Source of the DNA: Clostridium sp. AM34-11AC
Lineage (GTDB): Bacteria > Bacillota > Clostridia > Lachnospirales > Lachnospiraceae
Length of the DNA: 64,000 bases
Direction of reading: 5' to 3'
NCBI RefSeq assembly: GCF_003435375.1
Contig: NZ_QWGL01000017.1
Location: forward strand, 1 to 64,000
The position numbers and the translations under genes were made by a program. Position 1 is the stretch's first letter, and every line of letters begins with the position of its first letter. Under the pieces are notes generated by a model. It searched no databases. It was not told where the DNA came from and saw nothing but the letters and a program-made list of their open reading frames with translations. Positions 16,861 to 24,735 of the stretch are shown here, piece by piece.

Positions 16861-17818
16861 ACAGGACACACCTCACTTTCCGTCCATCCGGAAGCTCCGC
16901 CTCCGGGACCGGCCCGTTTTTGCAGGCGTCCGCCGCATACGGACATCGCGGATAAAAACTGCAGCCGGAGTTTCCTTCGTTCTTTCTCACCGCGCGCCCG
17001 ATGGGGTTCATTCCTTTCGCCGGAAGCGACGCGACCAGTCCTTTCGTGTACGGGTGAGCCGGATGTTCCAGGATCGTCCTCGTGTCCCCGACCTCCATGA
17101 TACTTCCTTTATAGAGCACCATCAGCCGGTCGCAGAGCACGCCCGCCAGGGCGATATCGTGGGTGATCACGATCATTCCTTCGGTGTCCGTCTCGGAGAT
17201 CTCCTTCAGTACCTGGTAGACCTGCCGCCTTAAGATGGCGTCCAGACCTTTTGTCGGCTCATCGGCGATGGCCCACTTCGGCCGGTTCATGAGTCCCATG
17301 GCGGAAATCACACGCTGGTTCATGCCGCCGCTGAGCTGAAAGGAGTAGGCGCGGCTGATCCGGTCCGGGTCAGCGAATCCAAACCGGCGCAGGAACTCAT
17401 CCCGCCGGGAATTTGCGAGTTCTTTATCCTTGTTTCCATGGACAGTCATGCACTCCGTGAGCTGTTTTCCGATTCTCCGGATCGGGTTTAACGACTCCGT
17501 GGGATTCTGTGGGATCAGGGCGATCTCTTTTCCGCGGATCTCCTGCATCTCCTTTTCCGGCAGCCGGTACAGATCCATGCCCTTATACATGCAGGTTCCT
17601 TCCACCTTCGCCTGACCAGAGAGAAGTCCTAAAATGGACATGCCGAGAAGTGATTTTCCGCTGCCGCTCTCCCCGATGAGTCCGGTGACACTGCCCGCCG
17701 GGAAGTACGCGTTGACGCCCTCCATGGCATGTACCGTCTCGCCGCCGTCCTGGAAGGAGACGGAGAGGTTCCGGATCTCAATGTCGCTTTTTTCTCCTGT
17801 TTTTTTTCTATCTTCCAT
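16853..17818 (-). CDS. ABC transporter ATP-binding protein (DppD/NikD type)
   Basis: The first ATPase of the importer (321 residues). Walker A GESGSGKSLLG (about residue 52), Q-loop IPQNPTESLNP, signature LSGGMNQR (Met-Asn in place of the common Gln-x), Walker B AIADEPTKGLD and H-loop THDIAL. After the nucleotide-binding domain comes the oligopeptide/dipeptide C-terminal region with the cluster-like CSFYPRCPYAADAC cysteines. The following ATPase gene overlaps it. A 154-base gap without a clear hairpin separates it from the permease genes. Confidence 0.93.
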   Translation of the reverse strand: MEDRKKTGEKSDIEIRNLSVSFQDGGETVHAMEGVNAYFPAGSVTGLIGESGSGKSLLGMSILGLLSGQAKVEGTCMYKGMDLYRLPEKEMQEIRGKEIALIPQNPTESLNPIRRIGKQLTECMTVHGNKDKELANSRRDEFLRRFGFADPDRISRAYSFQLSGGMNQRVISAMGLMNRPKWAIADEPTKGLDAILRRQVYQVLKEISETDTEGMIVITHDIALAGVLCDRLMVLYKGSIMEVGDTRTILEHPAHPYTKGLVASLPAKGMNPIGRAVRKNEGNSGCSFYPRCPYAADACKNGPVPEAELPDGRKVRCVLYA

Positions 17819-17972
17819 TTAATCTTCCCCATTCTCTGTGCTCTGTATCTGCTATCAGCCCCTGTACTTTGCACGCTCACGCTGCTCATAAATTTTCGTG
17901 ATCCGAGCTTCCTTCAACAACGTTAAGCGTTAAATTTCTCAGGCGGGCTTACAGCGGATCATTTCCCTGGCA

Positions 17973-18812
17973 CTACATGTTCTTCATGACATCTTTCCTC
18001 ACATCCAGCCGGTCACGCAGCTCATCCACGAGAAGGTTGATGCTCAGGGAAAGCAGCAGAATACAGAGTCCCGGTGCGACGACGAGCAGCGGTTCCTGGC
18101 GGAAATACTGCCTCGCGTCGTTGATCATAACGCCCCAGTCCGGTGTCGGCGGCTGGAGTCCCAGACCCAGATAACTCATGGATGCCACGGAGATCACGTT
18201 TCCGGCAATTCTTGTGGCAAAGAGCACGCATAAGGTTCCAAGGATATTGGGCGAAATGTGGAGAAACAGGATCCTGAGATCACTGGCTCCGATGGTCTTA
18301 AGTCCCTTGATAAAGCTCTCCTGCTTTAATTTCATGACCTCGCCACGGGCGATCCTGGAAAAACCTACCCAGGAGTTGATCACGATGGCGATCAGCATGC
18401 TCTTTACGCCCTGTCCCAGGAGACCTGCCACGGCGATCATAAGCGTCAGGCCCGGAAGTCCCTGGAAGATGCTGGAGATCGTCGTGATGACTCCGTCAAT
18501 CCAGCCACCGAAATATCCCGCGAAGAGTCCAAGAGCAAAGCCGAGCAGCATGGAGAGCACCGTCGCAGCCAGTGCGAGAAGAATGGACTGTCTTCCGCCG
18601 TAGAGAACACGGCTCAGGGTGTCCCTGCCGATATTATCGGTTCCTAAAAGGTGCGCAGCCGACGGTTTCTGAAGCGCCTCTGACAGGTTCGATACCAACG
18701 GATCATAAGGCGCGAGAACCGGTGCCAGGACGCTGGTGAGAAGAATGATAAATAAGAGCACAAGACCGGTCTTCGCCTTCACGGTCAGACGGGGTTCTTT
18801 TAATTTTCTCAT
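17973..18812 (-). CDS. ABC transporter permease (DppC/NikC type)
   Basis: One of two inner-membrane channel subunits (279 residues, about six helices). HLLGTDNIGRDTLSRVLYGGR is the DppC N-terminal signature, and EVMKLKQESFIKGLKTIGAS contains the EAA-loop contact with the ATPases. TPDWGVMINDARQYF is the family C-terminal signature. The ATG overlaps the upstream permease's stop codon (ATGA), so translation is coupled. Confidence 0.93.
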   Translation of the reverse strand: MRKLKEPRLTVKAKTGLVLLFIILLTSVLAPVLAPYDPLVSNLSEALQKPSAAHLLGTDNIGRDTLSRVLYGGRQSILLALAATVLSMLLGFALGLFAGYFGGWIDGVITTISSIFQGLPGLTLMIAVAGLLGQGVKSMLIAIVINSWVGFSRIARGEVMKLKQESFIKGLKTIGASDLRILFLHISPNILGTLCVLFATRIAGNVISVASMSYLGLGLQPPTPDWGVMINDARQYFRQEPLLVVAPGLCILLLSLSINLLVDELRDRLDVRKDVMKNM

Positions 18813-19762
18813 GATTCCACCGCCTCTCCCGCACGGATCTTTGGATCCAGCGCGATGTAGATCAGATCGATCAGGATATTTGTCAGCACATAGATGCATC
18901 CGGAGAACAGAACGTAGGCCTGGACCACATAGTAGTCTTTCGACTGCACGCCTGCGATAGCGTAGCTTCCGATTCCGGGGATCGCGAAGATCGTCTCCAC
19001 GATGGACGCGCCGCCGATAATGCCCGCCATATGGTTTCCCAGGTAGGTGATGATCGGGATCAGGGCGTTTCCGAAGGCGTGGCGGATCACCGCGCGGCGG
19101 CGGCTCATGCCTTTCGCGTCAGCCACGGTCATATACTGGCGTCCGATCTCATCAAGGATCGCGCTCCGTGTCAGTTTCGCGCAGACTCCGATACTCGGGA
19201 GTGCCAGCGTGATTGCCGGGAGAATAAATCCGGAGCCGTCAGAGATTCCGCTGCTGGGCAGGATCTTCCACTGTTCGGCAAAGATGAAGATCAGGACGAT
19301 GGCGATCCAGAATCCGGGGACGGACAGGGCCACTGTGGAAAATGTCCCCAGAACATGGTCCAGCAGCCGGTCTTTTTTCACCGCCATCAGGACACCAGAT
19401 CCCACGCCGAAGACGATCGTTAAGATTATGCTGAAACCAGCCAGCTTTAACGAGATCGGGATCCGCTTCGCGAGCTGGTCCATGACACTTTTATTCGTGA
19501 AAAATGAGCGGCCCAGGTCGCCGTGCGCCAGACCGTCGACCCAGTTGAAATACTGGACTACCGCCGGCTGGTCCAGGCCCATTTTTGCCGCCATGGCATC
19601 ATACTCCGCCTGCGTGTAGGATTCATTTCCATTTGGATTCAGCACCTGGTCTACCGGATCCCCCGGCGACATGATCCCAAGCGCAAAGGCAATGATACTG
19701 ATTCCGATGAGTACCGGCAAGAGCATCAGCATTTTTTTCAGAATGTACTTTAAAAGTGCCAT
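18809..19762 (-). CDS. ABC transporter permease (DppB/NikB type)
   Basis: The partner channel subunit (317 residues). An N-terminal helix (KMLMLLPVLIGISIIAFAL) is followed by a periplasmic segment, GLAHGDLGRSFFTNKSV, and the EAA-like loop MTVADAKGMSRRRAVIRHAF; VETIFAIPGIG is the conserved DppB motif. A TTG and ATG compete as starts; AAAGGAACAC before ATG-GCA-CTT favours MALLKY. It is second in the operon after the binding protein. Confidence 0.93.
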   Translation of the reverse strand: MALLKYILKKMLMLLPVLIGISIIAFALGIMSPGDPVDQVLNPNGNESYTQAEYDAMAAKMGLDQPAVVQYFNWVDGLAHGDLGRSFFTNKSVMDQLAKRIPISLKLAGFSIILTIVFGVGSGVLMAVKKDRLLDHVLGTFSTVALSVPGFWIAIVLIFIFAEQWKILPSSGISDGSGFILPAITLALPSIGVCAKLTRSAILDEIGRQYMTVADAKGMSRRRAVIRHAFGNALIPIITYLGNHMAGIIGGASIVETIFAIPGIGSYAIAGVQSKDYYVVQAYVLFSGCIYVLTNILIDLIYIALDPKIRAGEAVES

Positions 19763-19775
19763 ATGTGTTCCTTTC

Positions 19776-19811
19776 AAAAACAGCAGAACTGCCTTTTTCA
19801 GACAGTCCTGC
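19776..19811 (-). terminator. Attenuator-like hairpin after the binding-protein gene
   Basis: On the minus strand GCAGGACTG and CAGTTCTGC form a stem followed by TGTTTTTG, between the substrate-binding-protein gene and the permease gene. A further inverted repeat (ATATCTGA/TCAGATAT and CCGGCGG/CCGCCGG, about 19841-19875) lies just before it. Partial termination would favour receptor synthesis. Confidence 0.55.
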
Positions 19812-19872
19812 CAAATTCATGTCTTATCTGCCTGACCGGCGGATATCTGACCCGCCGGATCGCTCTCAGATA

Positions 19873-21516
19873 TTATTTTACCCAGGAAATTGTCGGAAGG
19901 CCGACACCGAAGGTCTTTCCTGCGTAGTGTGTGATCGCTTTGTTATGGATGTTAACGTTGATCTGGTAGCAGATCGGAACGCATGCACTGTCATCAAAGA
20001 GTTCCTGCTGGATCTCATCGTAGATCTTACTGCGCTCTTCCACGTCAGCGATCGTCGGAGCTTTTGCAACGAGCTCATCGATCGTCTCATTATAATAGTT
20101 GTAATTGAATGTCTTGTTGCTGTTTCCTTCGCTTGCGAAGTACTGCTTAAATGTGGAAGTCGGATCTGCATTGTTGATTCCAAATACGGTGAGTGTCATA
20201 TCGTAGCTGCCCTCCTGCTGTCTCTCTTTGTAGAGGGAGGAATCTACGATCTCGATATTAATGTTCACGCCGAGTTCTGCGTAAACCTGCTTTAAATACT
20301 CTGCAACCGCCTTGCAGTTGTAGTCAGATGCAGTGCTGGAACGGATGATCATGGTCATGTCCACAGTTTTGTCGCCGAGAACCTCTTTTGCGAGGGCCTT
20401 TGCCTGTTCCATGTCGTAAGCTCCCTGAATATCCAGATGGAATGTAGACTGGGTGCTCAAGAAAGAGTATGCCGGCTGTAAAAGTCCGCCATAGATCACG
20501 CTGCAGATGCTGTCGCGGTCTGTTGCGAGGTTGAAAGCCTCTCTCATGCGCTTGTCCGCAAGGTACTCATTTTTATCGTTGAACATGATATACTCGGTCA
20601 TATGGCTCGGAGTGCTGTCCATCTCGAAGCTGGAGTCTGTGTCGCAGAGGTTCTTCGCAGCGTCCATGGTGATCGCGCCGTTGTCCGCAAGTCCCATAAC
20701 TTCACCGGATTTTAATGCAGATACACGTGTCTCTGCATCCGGGATGCAGCGGATCTTGAAGGTCTTTACCTTGCCGTTCTCGCCGTAGTAATTGTCGTTT
20801 CTCTCAAGTGTCACATACTCGGACTCTACATGGTCAACGATCTTGTATGGGCCTGTACCGATCGCGTAGTCGGAGATCACGCCTGTCTCCTCGTCGAAGC
20901 AGTTCGGGCTGTACATCGGGCTGCCATAGTCGGAAAGGACATACTCAAGCGTTGTGATCGGCTGTGTGAAGGTGAATTTTACGGTGAAATCATCGACTTT
21001 TTCCATCTTATCGAGGTTCGGGAGAGATTTCTCGATACTGAGTGTCGTATATGTGGAGGTGATTCCATGACCCCAGCGCTCGATGTTCTTTAAGCATACG
21101 TCAGCATCAAACTGGACACCGTCTGTAAAATACGCGTCATCCCGCAGGTTGAATGTCCACTCGGTACAGCCATCGTTGTGTTCCCAGGATTTTGCGAGCC
21201 ACGGATCGATCACGCCGCCGTTGTTTGCCGTGAGCGCTTCCCATACATAAGCGCCTTCCCAACAGTAGTAAGCGTCTCCGCTTCCCTGTACAGCGTCACG
21301 CGGAGTCGCAATAACGACCTCATCTGTCTCGTTTTTCTCTGTGTCTTCCGCTGCCTCGGCTGCTGTTGTTTCCTCCGCTGCACTTGTCGCTGCCGCTGCA
21401 ATTGTCTCTGTCTTTTCTGTCTCTGCCGCACTGTTGTTCGCGCTATTTCCGCATCCTGAGATTACGGATGCCGCCATTGCTGCCGCTAAGAGCAGACTTG
21501 CATGTTTCTTCTTCAT
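19873..21516 (-). CDS. NikA-like family 5 solute-binding lipoprotein (candidate Co/Ni receptor)
   Basis: The extracytoplasmic receptor of the importer (547 residues). It has a lipoprotein signal with lipobox VISGC (Cys22), then an Ala/Thr/Glu-rich linker to about residue 65, then a complete SBP_bac_5 fold: LAKSWEHNDGCTEWTFNLRD, GTGPYKIVDH, PDAETRVSALKSGEV and NLATDRDSICSVIYGG. Stretches such as DSSLYKERQQEGSYDM and DDSACVPICYQINVN match NikA more closely than DppA/OppA in my reading. It is the first gene behind a cobalamin riboswitch, so cobalt (or nickel, or a metal chelate) is the likeliest cargo. Dipeptides remain possible. Confidence 0.85.
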   Translation of the reverse strand: MKKKHASLLLAAAMAASVISGCGNSANNSAAETEKTETIAAAATSAAEETTAAEAAEDTEKNETDEVVIATPRDAVQGSGDAYYCWEGAYVWEALTANNGGVIDPWLAKSWEHNDGCTEWTFNLRDDAYFTDGVQFDADVCLKNIERWGHGITSTYTTLSIEKSLPNLDKMEKVDDFTVKFTFTQPITTLEYVLSDYGSPMYSPNCFDEETGVISDYAIGTGPYKIVDHVESEYVTLERNDNYYGENGKVKTFKIRCIPDAETRVSALKSGEVMGLADNGAITMDAAKNLCDTDSSFEMDSTPSHMTEYIMFNDKNEYLADKRMREAFNLATDRDSICSVIYGGLLQPAYSFLSTQSTFHLDIQGAYDMEQAKALAKEVLGDKTVDMTMIIRSSTASDYNCKAVAEYLKQVYAELGVNINIEIVDSSLYKERQQEGSYDMTLTVFGINNADPTSTFKQYFASEGNSNKTFNYNYYNETIDELVAKAPTIADVEERSKIYDEIQQELFDDSACVPICYQINVNIHNKAITHYAGKTFGVGLPTISWVK

Positions 21517-21693
21517 GTTCTCCTCCAGGTTGTGTAAATATTGAATTGTTTTGCCTCCCGGCCTATCCTTATCTGTAACGGACCCGGTAATTGTACAGGG
21601 CTGATGGATAGCTGTATTTTATTTATAACTTCGGAGTTGGTATGGAGATGTTCCATCTGAGAATTTTTCAAATACCGAAATGCTTATGCATCA

Positions 21694-21724
21694 GAAAAAG
21701 ATGTCCGCTGGAATCAGCCGACAT
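21694..21724 (-). terminator. Riboswitch-controlled intrinsic terminator
   Basis: On the minus strand ATGTCGGCTG and CAGCGGACAT form a ten-base stem with one mismatch around ATTC, followed by CTTTTTCT. It sits between the cobalamin aptamer and the first gene, as expected for a transcriptional off-switch when ligand is bound. Confidence 0.75.
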
Positions 21725-21777
21725 ATAAACGGTACGATCAATGCCTCGTGACCTGGAAATTTTCTTCCTGTACCAGC

Positions 21778-21990
21778 AGTCCGGCAGGTTTCCTGACTTA
21801 CAGATCATCACACAAAACCGCCTTCCCAAAGCTTTCACGACAGTTTATCCAACTGTCCTTCTTCCTCAGTGACCGCGCTTTCGCGCATGGTCTTGTATTC
21901 CCTGCTCACAGTGACGAGATCGTACAGGTCTTCCACCTGTTTCCCTTTTACCTGCTGTCCGCCTGTTCTCATGAACTTTTTCACAGCGGC
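21778..21990 (-). promoter_or_regulatory. Cobalamin (B12) riboswitch aptamer
   Basis: On the minus strand the B12-box core AAGTCAGGAAACCTGCC (21783-21799) is an exact match to the consensus. Upstream are the other conserved blocks in the right order: AAAAGGGAA, then AGGTG and a matching CCTG, then CACTGTGA in place of GCCACTGT, and GGGAAGGCGG before the B12 box. The aptamer extent of about 200 bases is normal for the class. It should repress the NikA-like transporter operon when adenosylcobalamin is plentiful. Confidence 0.88.
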
Positions 21991-22027
21991 AGCAGCACCG
22001 GATGCCTCTTCGATTGTTATGGGAGAT

Positions 22028-22056
22028 ATTTTAGCATTACAGAAATTATTATGCAA
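22028..22056 (-). promoter_or_regulatory. Promoter of the riboswitch-controlled operon
   Basis: On the minus strand TTGCAT (22051-22056), a 17-base spacer and TAAAAT (22028-22033) with an extended TGC before the -10. The start of transcription would fall about 30-40 bases before the aptamer. Confidence 0.7.
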
Positions 22057-22066
22057 TAGGCTCTAT

Positions 22067-22104
22067 AAAAAACGGGGATAGATTTTTTGATCCGTTCCCG
22101 TTTT
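22067..22104 (-). terminator. Terminator of the phosphodiesterase gene
   Basis: On the minus strand AAAACGGG pairs with CCCCGTTTT, with an inner GGAT/ATC(T) pairing, followed by TTTATAG. It isolates the phosphodiesterase transcript from the riboswitch promoter only ten bases beyond. Confidence 0.75.
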
Positions 22105-22157
22105 ATCCGTAATAACAGTATTTATAAGATTTTTAGCCGGTTTTTCACCCACAGAAA

Positions 22158-22706
22158 CTACAGTTTCTGACTATGGTAGATCTCACCGTCCAGATCTTTC
22201 CAGACAACTACCCCATCCTGTAGGATCATGTAACTGTGCTCGCTCTCCGCTTTCGGAATCGACACGGAACCCGGATTCAGGTACAGGTTGCCGTCGCCGA
22301 ACGATTCCCAGGCCGGGATGTGGGTGTGGCCATGAAGAAGAATGTCCCCCGGTTGAAGCGGAGGGAGCTGTTTTAAGTTAAAGTGGTGTCCATGGGTGGC
22401 GTAGATCAGGCGGTCCGCCGTTGGGATCACTGCGTAATCCGCGAGGATCGGGAATTCCAGAACCATCTGGTCCACTTCGGTATCACAGTTTCCGCGGACG
22501 CAGAAGATCCTGTTTTTCCGCTCATTTAACATTTTGATGACTTCCTTTGGGGCGTACTCTTTCGGGAGGTCGTTTCTCGGTCCATGGTATAAAATATCGC
22601 CCAGAAGCAGGAGACGGTCCGCCTGCTCCCGGTCGAATGCTTCCAGCATCTTTTTGCAGTAGTACGCGGAGCCGTGGATGTCGGACGCGATCATGAGTTT
22701 TATCAT
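22158..22706 (-). CDS. yfcE: YfcE/MJ0936-family metallophosphodiesterase
   Basis: A 182-residue calcineurin-like phosphoesterase. The metal-binding motifs appear in order: SDIHGS (D9, H11), GDILYHGPRN (D), VRGNCDTEVD (N, D), ATHGHHF and LHGHTHIP (H residues). YfcE-type enzymes hydrolyse phosphodiesters in vitro; the physiological substrate is unknown. Length and the HGPRNDLPKEY insertion are typical of the YfcE group. It appears monocistronic, followed by a strong terminator. Confidence 0.9.
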   Translation of the reverse strand: MIKLMIASDIHGSAYYCKKMLEAFDREQADRLLLLGDILYHGPRNDLPKEYAPKEVIKMLNERKNRIFCVRGNCDTEVDQMVLEFPILADYAVIPTADRLIYATHGHHFNLKQLPPLQPGDILLHGHTHIPAWESFGDGNLYLNPGSVSIPKAESEHSYMILQDGVVVWKDLDGEIYHSQKL

Positions 22707-22768
22707 TTCAGCAGATTCCTTTCCTTTTACAGATCAGCGCATCTATCTCCATGCTGCTCTTGCCTTCT

Positions 22769-23311
22769 TTAGATTTCATCGTTCCTGTCGTTTTTTTCAA
22801 GCACATGGACATGTTCTGTCACTGTTTTATTTAACAATTTCCACTCCAGATCCCTGTTCGTATGATGATACCGGAAGCCGCATTTTTCTGCCACGCGCTT
22901 CGATTTCTCATTCCCGTCAAAATACGCGTACCAGATTCGTTTCAGCCCCAGATCTTCAAAACCGTACCGAATCAACTCCTTTATCGCCTCCGGGATGATT
23001 CCCTGCCCCCAGTACGGAGTTCCCAGCCAGCAGCCGATCTCTCCCTCATCTTCTGGTACCGGCATATTGCATGCCGCGCCCACTGTAAGGCCTGCACAGC
23101 CCACCGGCTTTCCGGTACTCTTTAAAACCACCGCATACGTTCCATCCGCCGATAAAACTTCCCGGATGATCTCTCTGCTGTTCTCCACACTCGTATGCAT
23201 CGGCCATCCTGCTTCCGGACCGACCTGCGGGTCTTTCGCATATTCGTAGCAGCTCTCCGCATCGCTCTCCTGCCATGGTCTTAAAATCAGGCGTTCTGTC
23301 TGTAATTCCAT
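22769..23311 (-). CDS. GNAT N-acetyltransferase (RimJ/RimL-like)
   Basis: A 180-residue acetyl-CoA-dependent acyltransferase. [16 protein letters not shown] is the N-terminal RimJ/RimL hallmark, [24 protein letters not shown] holds the acetyl-CoA pyrophosphate loop (x-G-x-G-x variant WGQGI), and [20 protein letters not shown] is the C-terminal helix signature. The acceptor (a ribosomal protein N terminus or another amine) cannot be told. It lies just downstream of the small acidic gene. Confidence 0.88.
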   Translation of the reverse strand: MELQTERLILRPWQESDAESCYEYAKDPQVGPEAGWPMHTSVENSREIIREVLSADGTYAVVLKSTGKPVGCAGLTVGAACNMPVPEDEGEIGCWLGTPYWGQGIIPEAIKELIRYGFEDLGLKRIWYAYFDGNEKSKRVAEKCGFRYHHTNRDLEWKLLNKTVTEHVHVLEKNDRNDEI

Positions 23312-23317
23312 CTTTAT

Positions 23318-23548
23318 TTATCTCTCCTCCGTTTTTTTATACAGGTGATTCTCCGTTAATACTACCAGATCACCTTCATCAATCTCCTGCTCATAAAGCC
23401 AGTCATCTTCCTGACGGATCATCCGCTCGTTTTCCTCAGCGTCTTTCATCCGGACGAAAACTGTTTTCTTTGCCCCCGCGGGGCGTTCCTCACAGCCATA
23501 GTCATCCTCCTGGATCTGGAGAATGATGTATTCCTGTTCGTTTTTCAT
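23318..23548 (-). CDS. Small acidic hypothetical protein downstream of fic
   Basis: A 76-residue protein of unknown function, rich in Glu and Asp, probably beta-stranded (YIILQIQEDDYG, TVFVRMKD, GDLVVLTENHLYKK), with no signal peptide. The ATG (MKNEQEY) follows the fic stop codon by one base and has a GGGGAG site inside the 3' end of fic, so it is translated with fic. It could be a partner or regulator of the Fic protein. No family is recognised. Confidence 0.7.
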   Translation of the reverse strand: MKNEQEYIILQIQEDDYGCEERPAGAKKTVFVRMKDAEENERMIRQEDDWLYEQEIDEGDLVVLTENHLYKKTEER

Positions 23549-23549
23549 T

Positions 23550-24722
23550 TTACACACTCCCCTCATAATCTGGCTTTTCACTTAACTTTTTTATAAAACA
23601 ATATTTTCCTTTTCCATGCCCTTTGACCGTTTCAATGATCTCTGCGCTTATCAATAACTTTATTACTTCTGATGCTCTGGTTGCTTTTAATCCTGTCAAA
23701 AGCATTATATCTTTTCTTCCAAACGCTTCTGCTGTTCCGTATGCTTCATATATACGCAGAATATGGTCCACTGTTTTATCTGATAATCCAGGAATTATTT
23801 TTCCAATCTGTTTACGAATGTTCGCTTTTATACTCTTATCGTTCACTTTTTGCATTTCAATGTTCGCTTTTATACTCTCATCGTTCGCTTTTGGAGGAAT
23901 CACAAACTTTCCGCTGATATGCATGACCCGATTATGCAGTTCATTTTCTTCATTCAATAACAGATTTCGCAGAAATAGCTCTAAATACTCTGTTGTTTCA
24001 TGAATCCCAATTTTAAAATTATTATAATTTGCCCGCACCAATGCATTTCTAAAATACCATGCATTCTCGGCAAATATATCATTGGTGGCATCAAATCCCA
24101 GCGTTCTTAAATACTTGATAAAAAATACTGCCGTCGTTCTGGTATTTCCTTCCTCAAAAATATGGATTTGCCATAACCTTGAGACAAACACTGCCAGATG
24201 ATGAATTATTTCATTGATCGACAGACCTTTATAGCTGAATGTTCTTTCTTCGGAGAAGTCATATTCCAACGTGTCACGGAGTTCAGACGCATTTCCATAA
24301 AGAACTGTTTCTCCATCTAATACCCACTCTTTTTTTGTGATGTTATAATCCCTGATCTTTCCGGCGTGTCTGTAGATTCCAGTAAATAGTTTTTTATGAA
24401 TCGAGATATATTCATTTGGAGTAAAACTAAAACCCGTTTCTGACAAAACCTTTACGATCCGGACAGAAACCTTATCCGCTTCCTCCGTTCTGTCTCCAGG
24501 ATCCTGTTTTGGGTTTTCTTCATAGTAGCTATTTAAAAGCGAATTTGCCTCATCAATTGAAATATCACCTTCGATATTCCGAATCGCAGTATCGATCAGA
24601 TATTTTGACGTTTTCAGCCCATCTACTGCCTGCAGCCCAATTGCTGTCTGCCATGCATAGCCTTTTTCACGTTTATTCGGCTCTGATTCTCTTATATATT
24701 CTTTGAAAGGATCCTGATTCAT
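23550..24722 (-). CDS. Fic domain protein (putative AMP-transferase) with C-terminal winged helix
   Basis: A 390-residue Fido-family protein. An N-terminal helix carries RNIEGDIS, resembling the inhibitory IEG(N) motif of class II Fic proteins. The Fic core follows, with the active-site motif HIFEEGNTRT (canonical HPFxxGNGR; His kept, Pro to Ile, second Gly to Thr). The C-terminal region (about 310-385) looks like a winged helix-turn-helix (GRKDIMLLTGLKATRASEVI). Between them are two tandem copies of a 14-residue unit (NDxSIKANI, 42-bp DNA period). Base composition is visibly AT-richer than its neighbours, which suggests transfer. Start chosen for GGGAG spacing. Confidence 0.88.
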   Translation of the reverse strand: MNQDPFKEYIRESEPNKREKGYAWQTAIGLQAVDGLKTSKYLIDTAIRNIEGDISIDEANSLLNSYYEENPKQDPGDRTEEADKVSVRIVKVLSETGFSFTPNEYISIHKKLFTGIYRHAGKIRDYNITKKEWVLDGETVLYGNASELRDTLEYDFSEERTFSYKGLSINEIIHHLAVFVSRLWQIHIFEEGNTRTTAVFFIKYLRTLGFDATNDIFAENAWYFRNALVRANYNNFKIGIHETTEYLELFLRNLLLNEENELHNRVMHISGKFVIPPKANDESIKANIEMQKVNDKSIKANIRKQIGKIIPGLSDKTVDHILRIYEAYGTAEAFGRKDIMLLTGLKATRASEVIKLLISAEIIETVKGHGKGKYCFIKKLSEKPDYEGSV

Positions 24723-24735
24723 TTTCATCTCCCAA

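Noticed and set aside
21835..22056. A 73-codon minus-strand open frame upstream of the NikA-like gene
   Set aside because: It overlies the cobalamin aptamer and its leader; the conserved RNA blocks explain the sequence, and there is no ribosome binding site.
23817..23894. Possible start of a CRISPR-like array (repeated TTCGCTTTTATACTCT)
   Set aside because: Only two copies, in frame inside the Fic gene with a 42-base period; it is an internal coding duplication.
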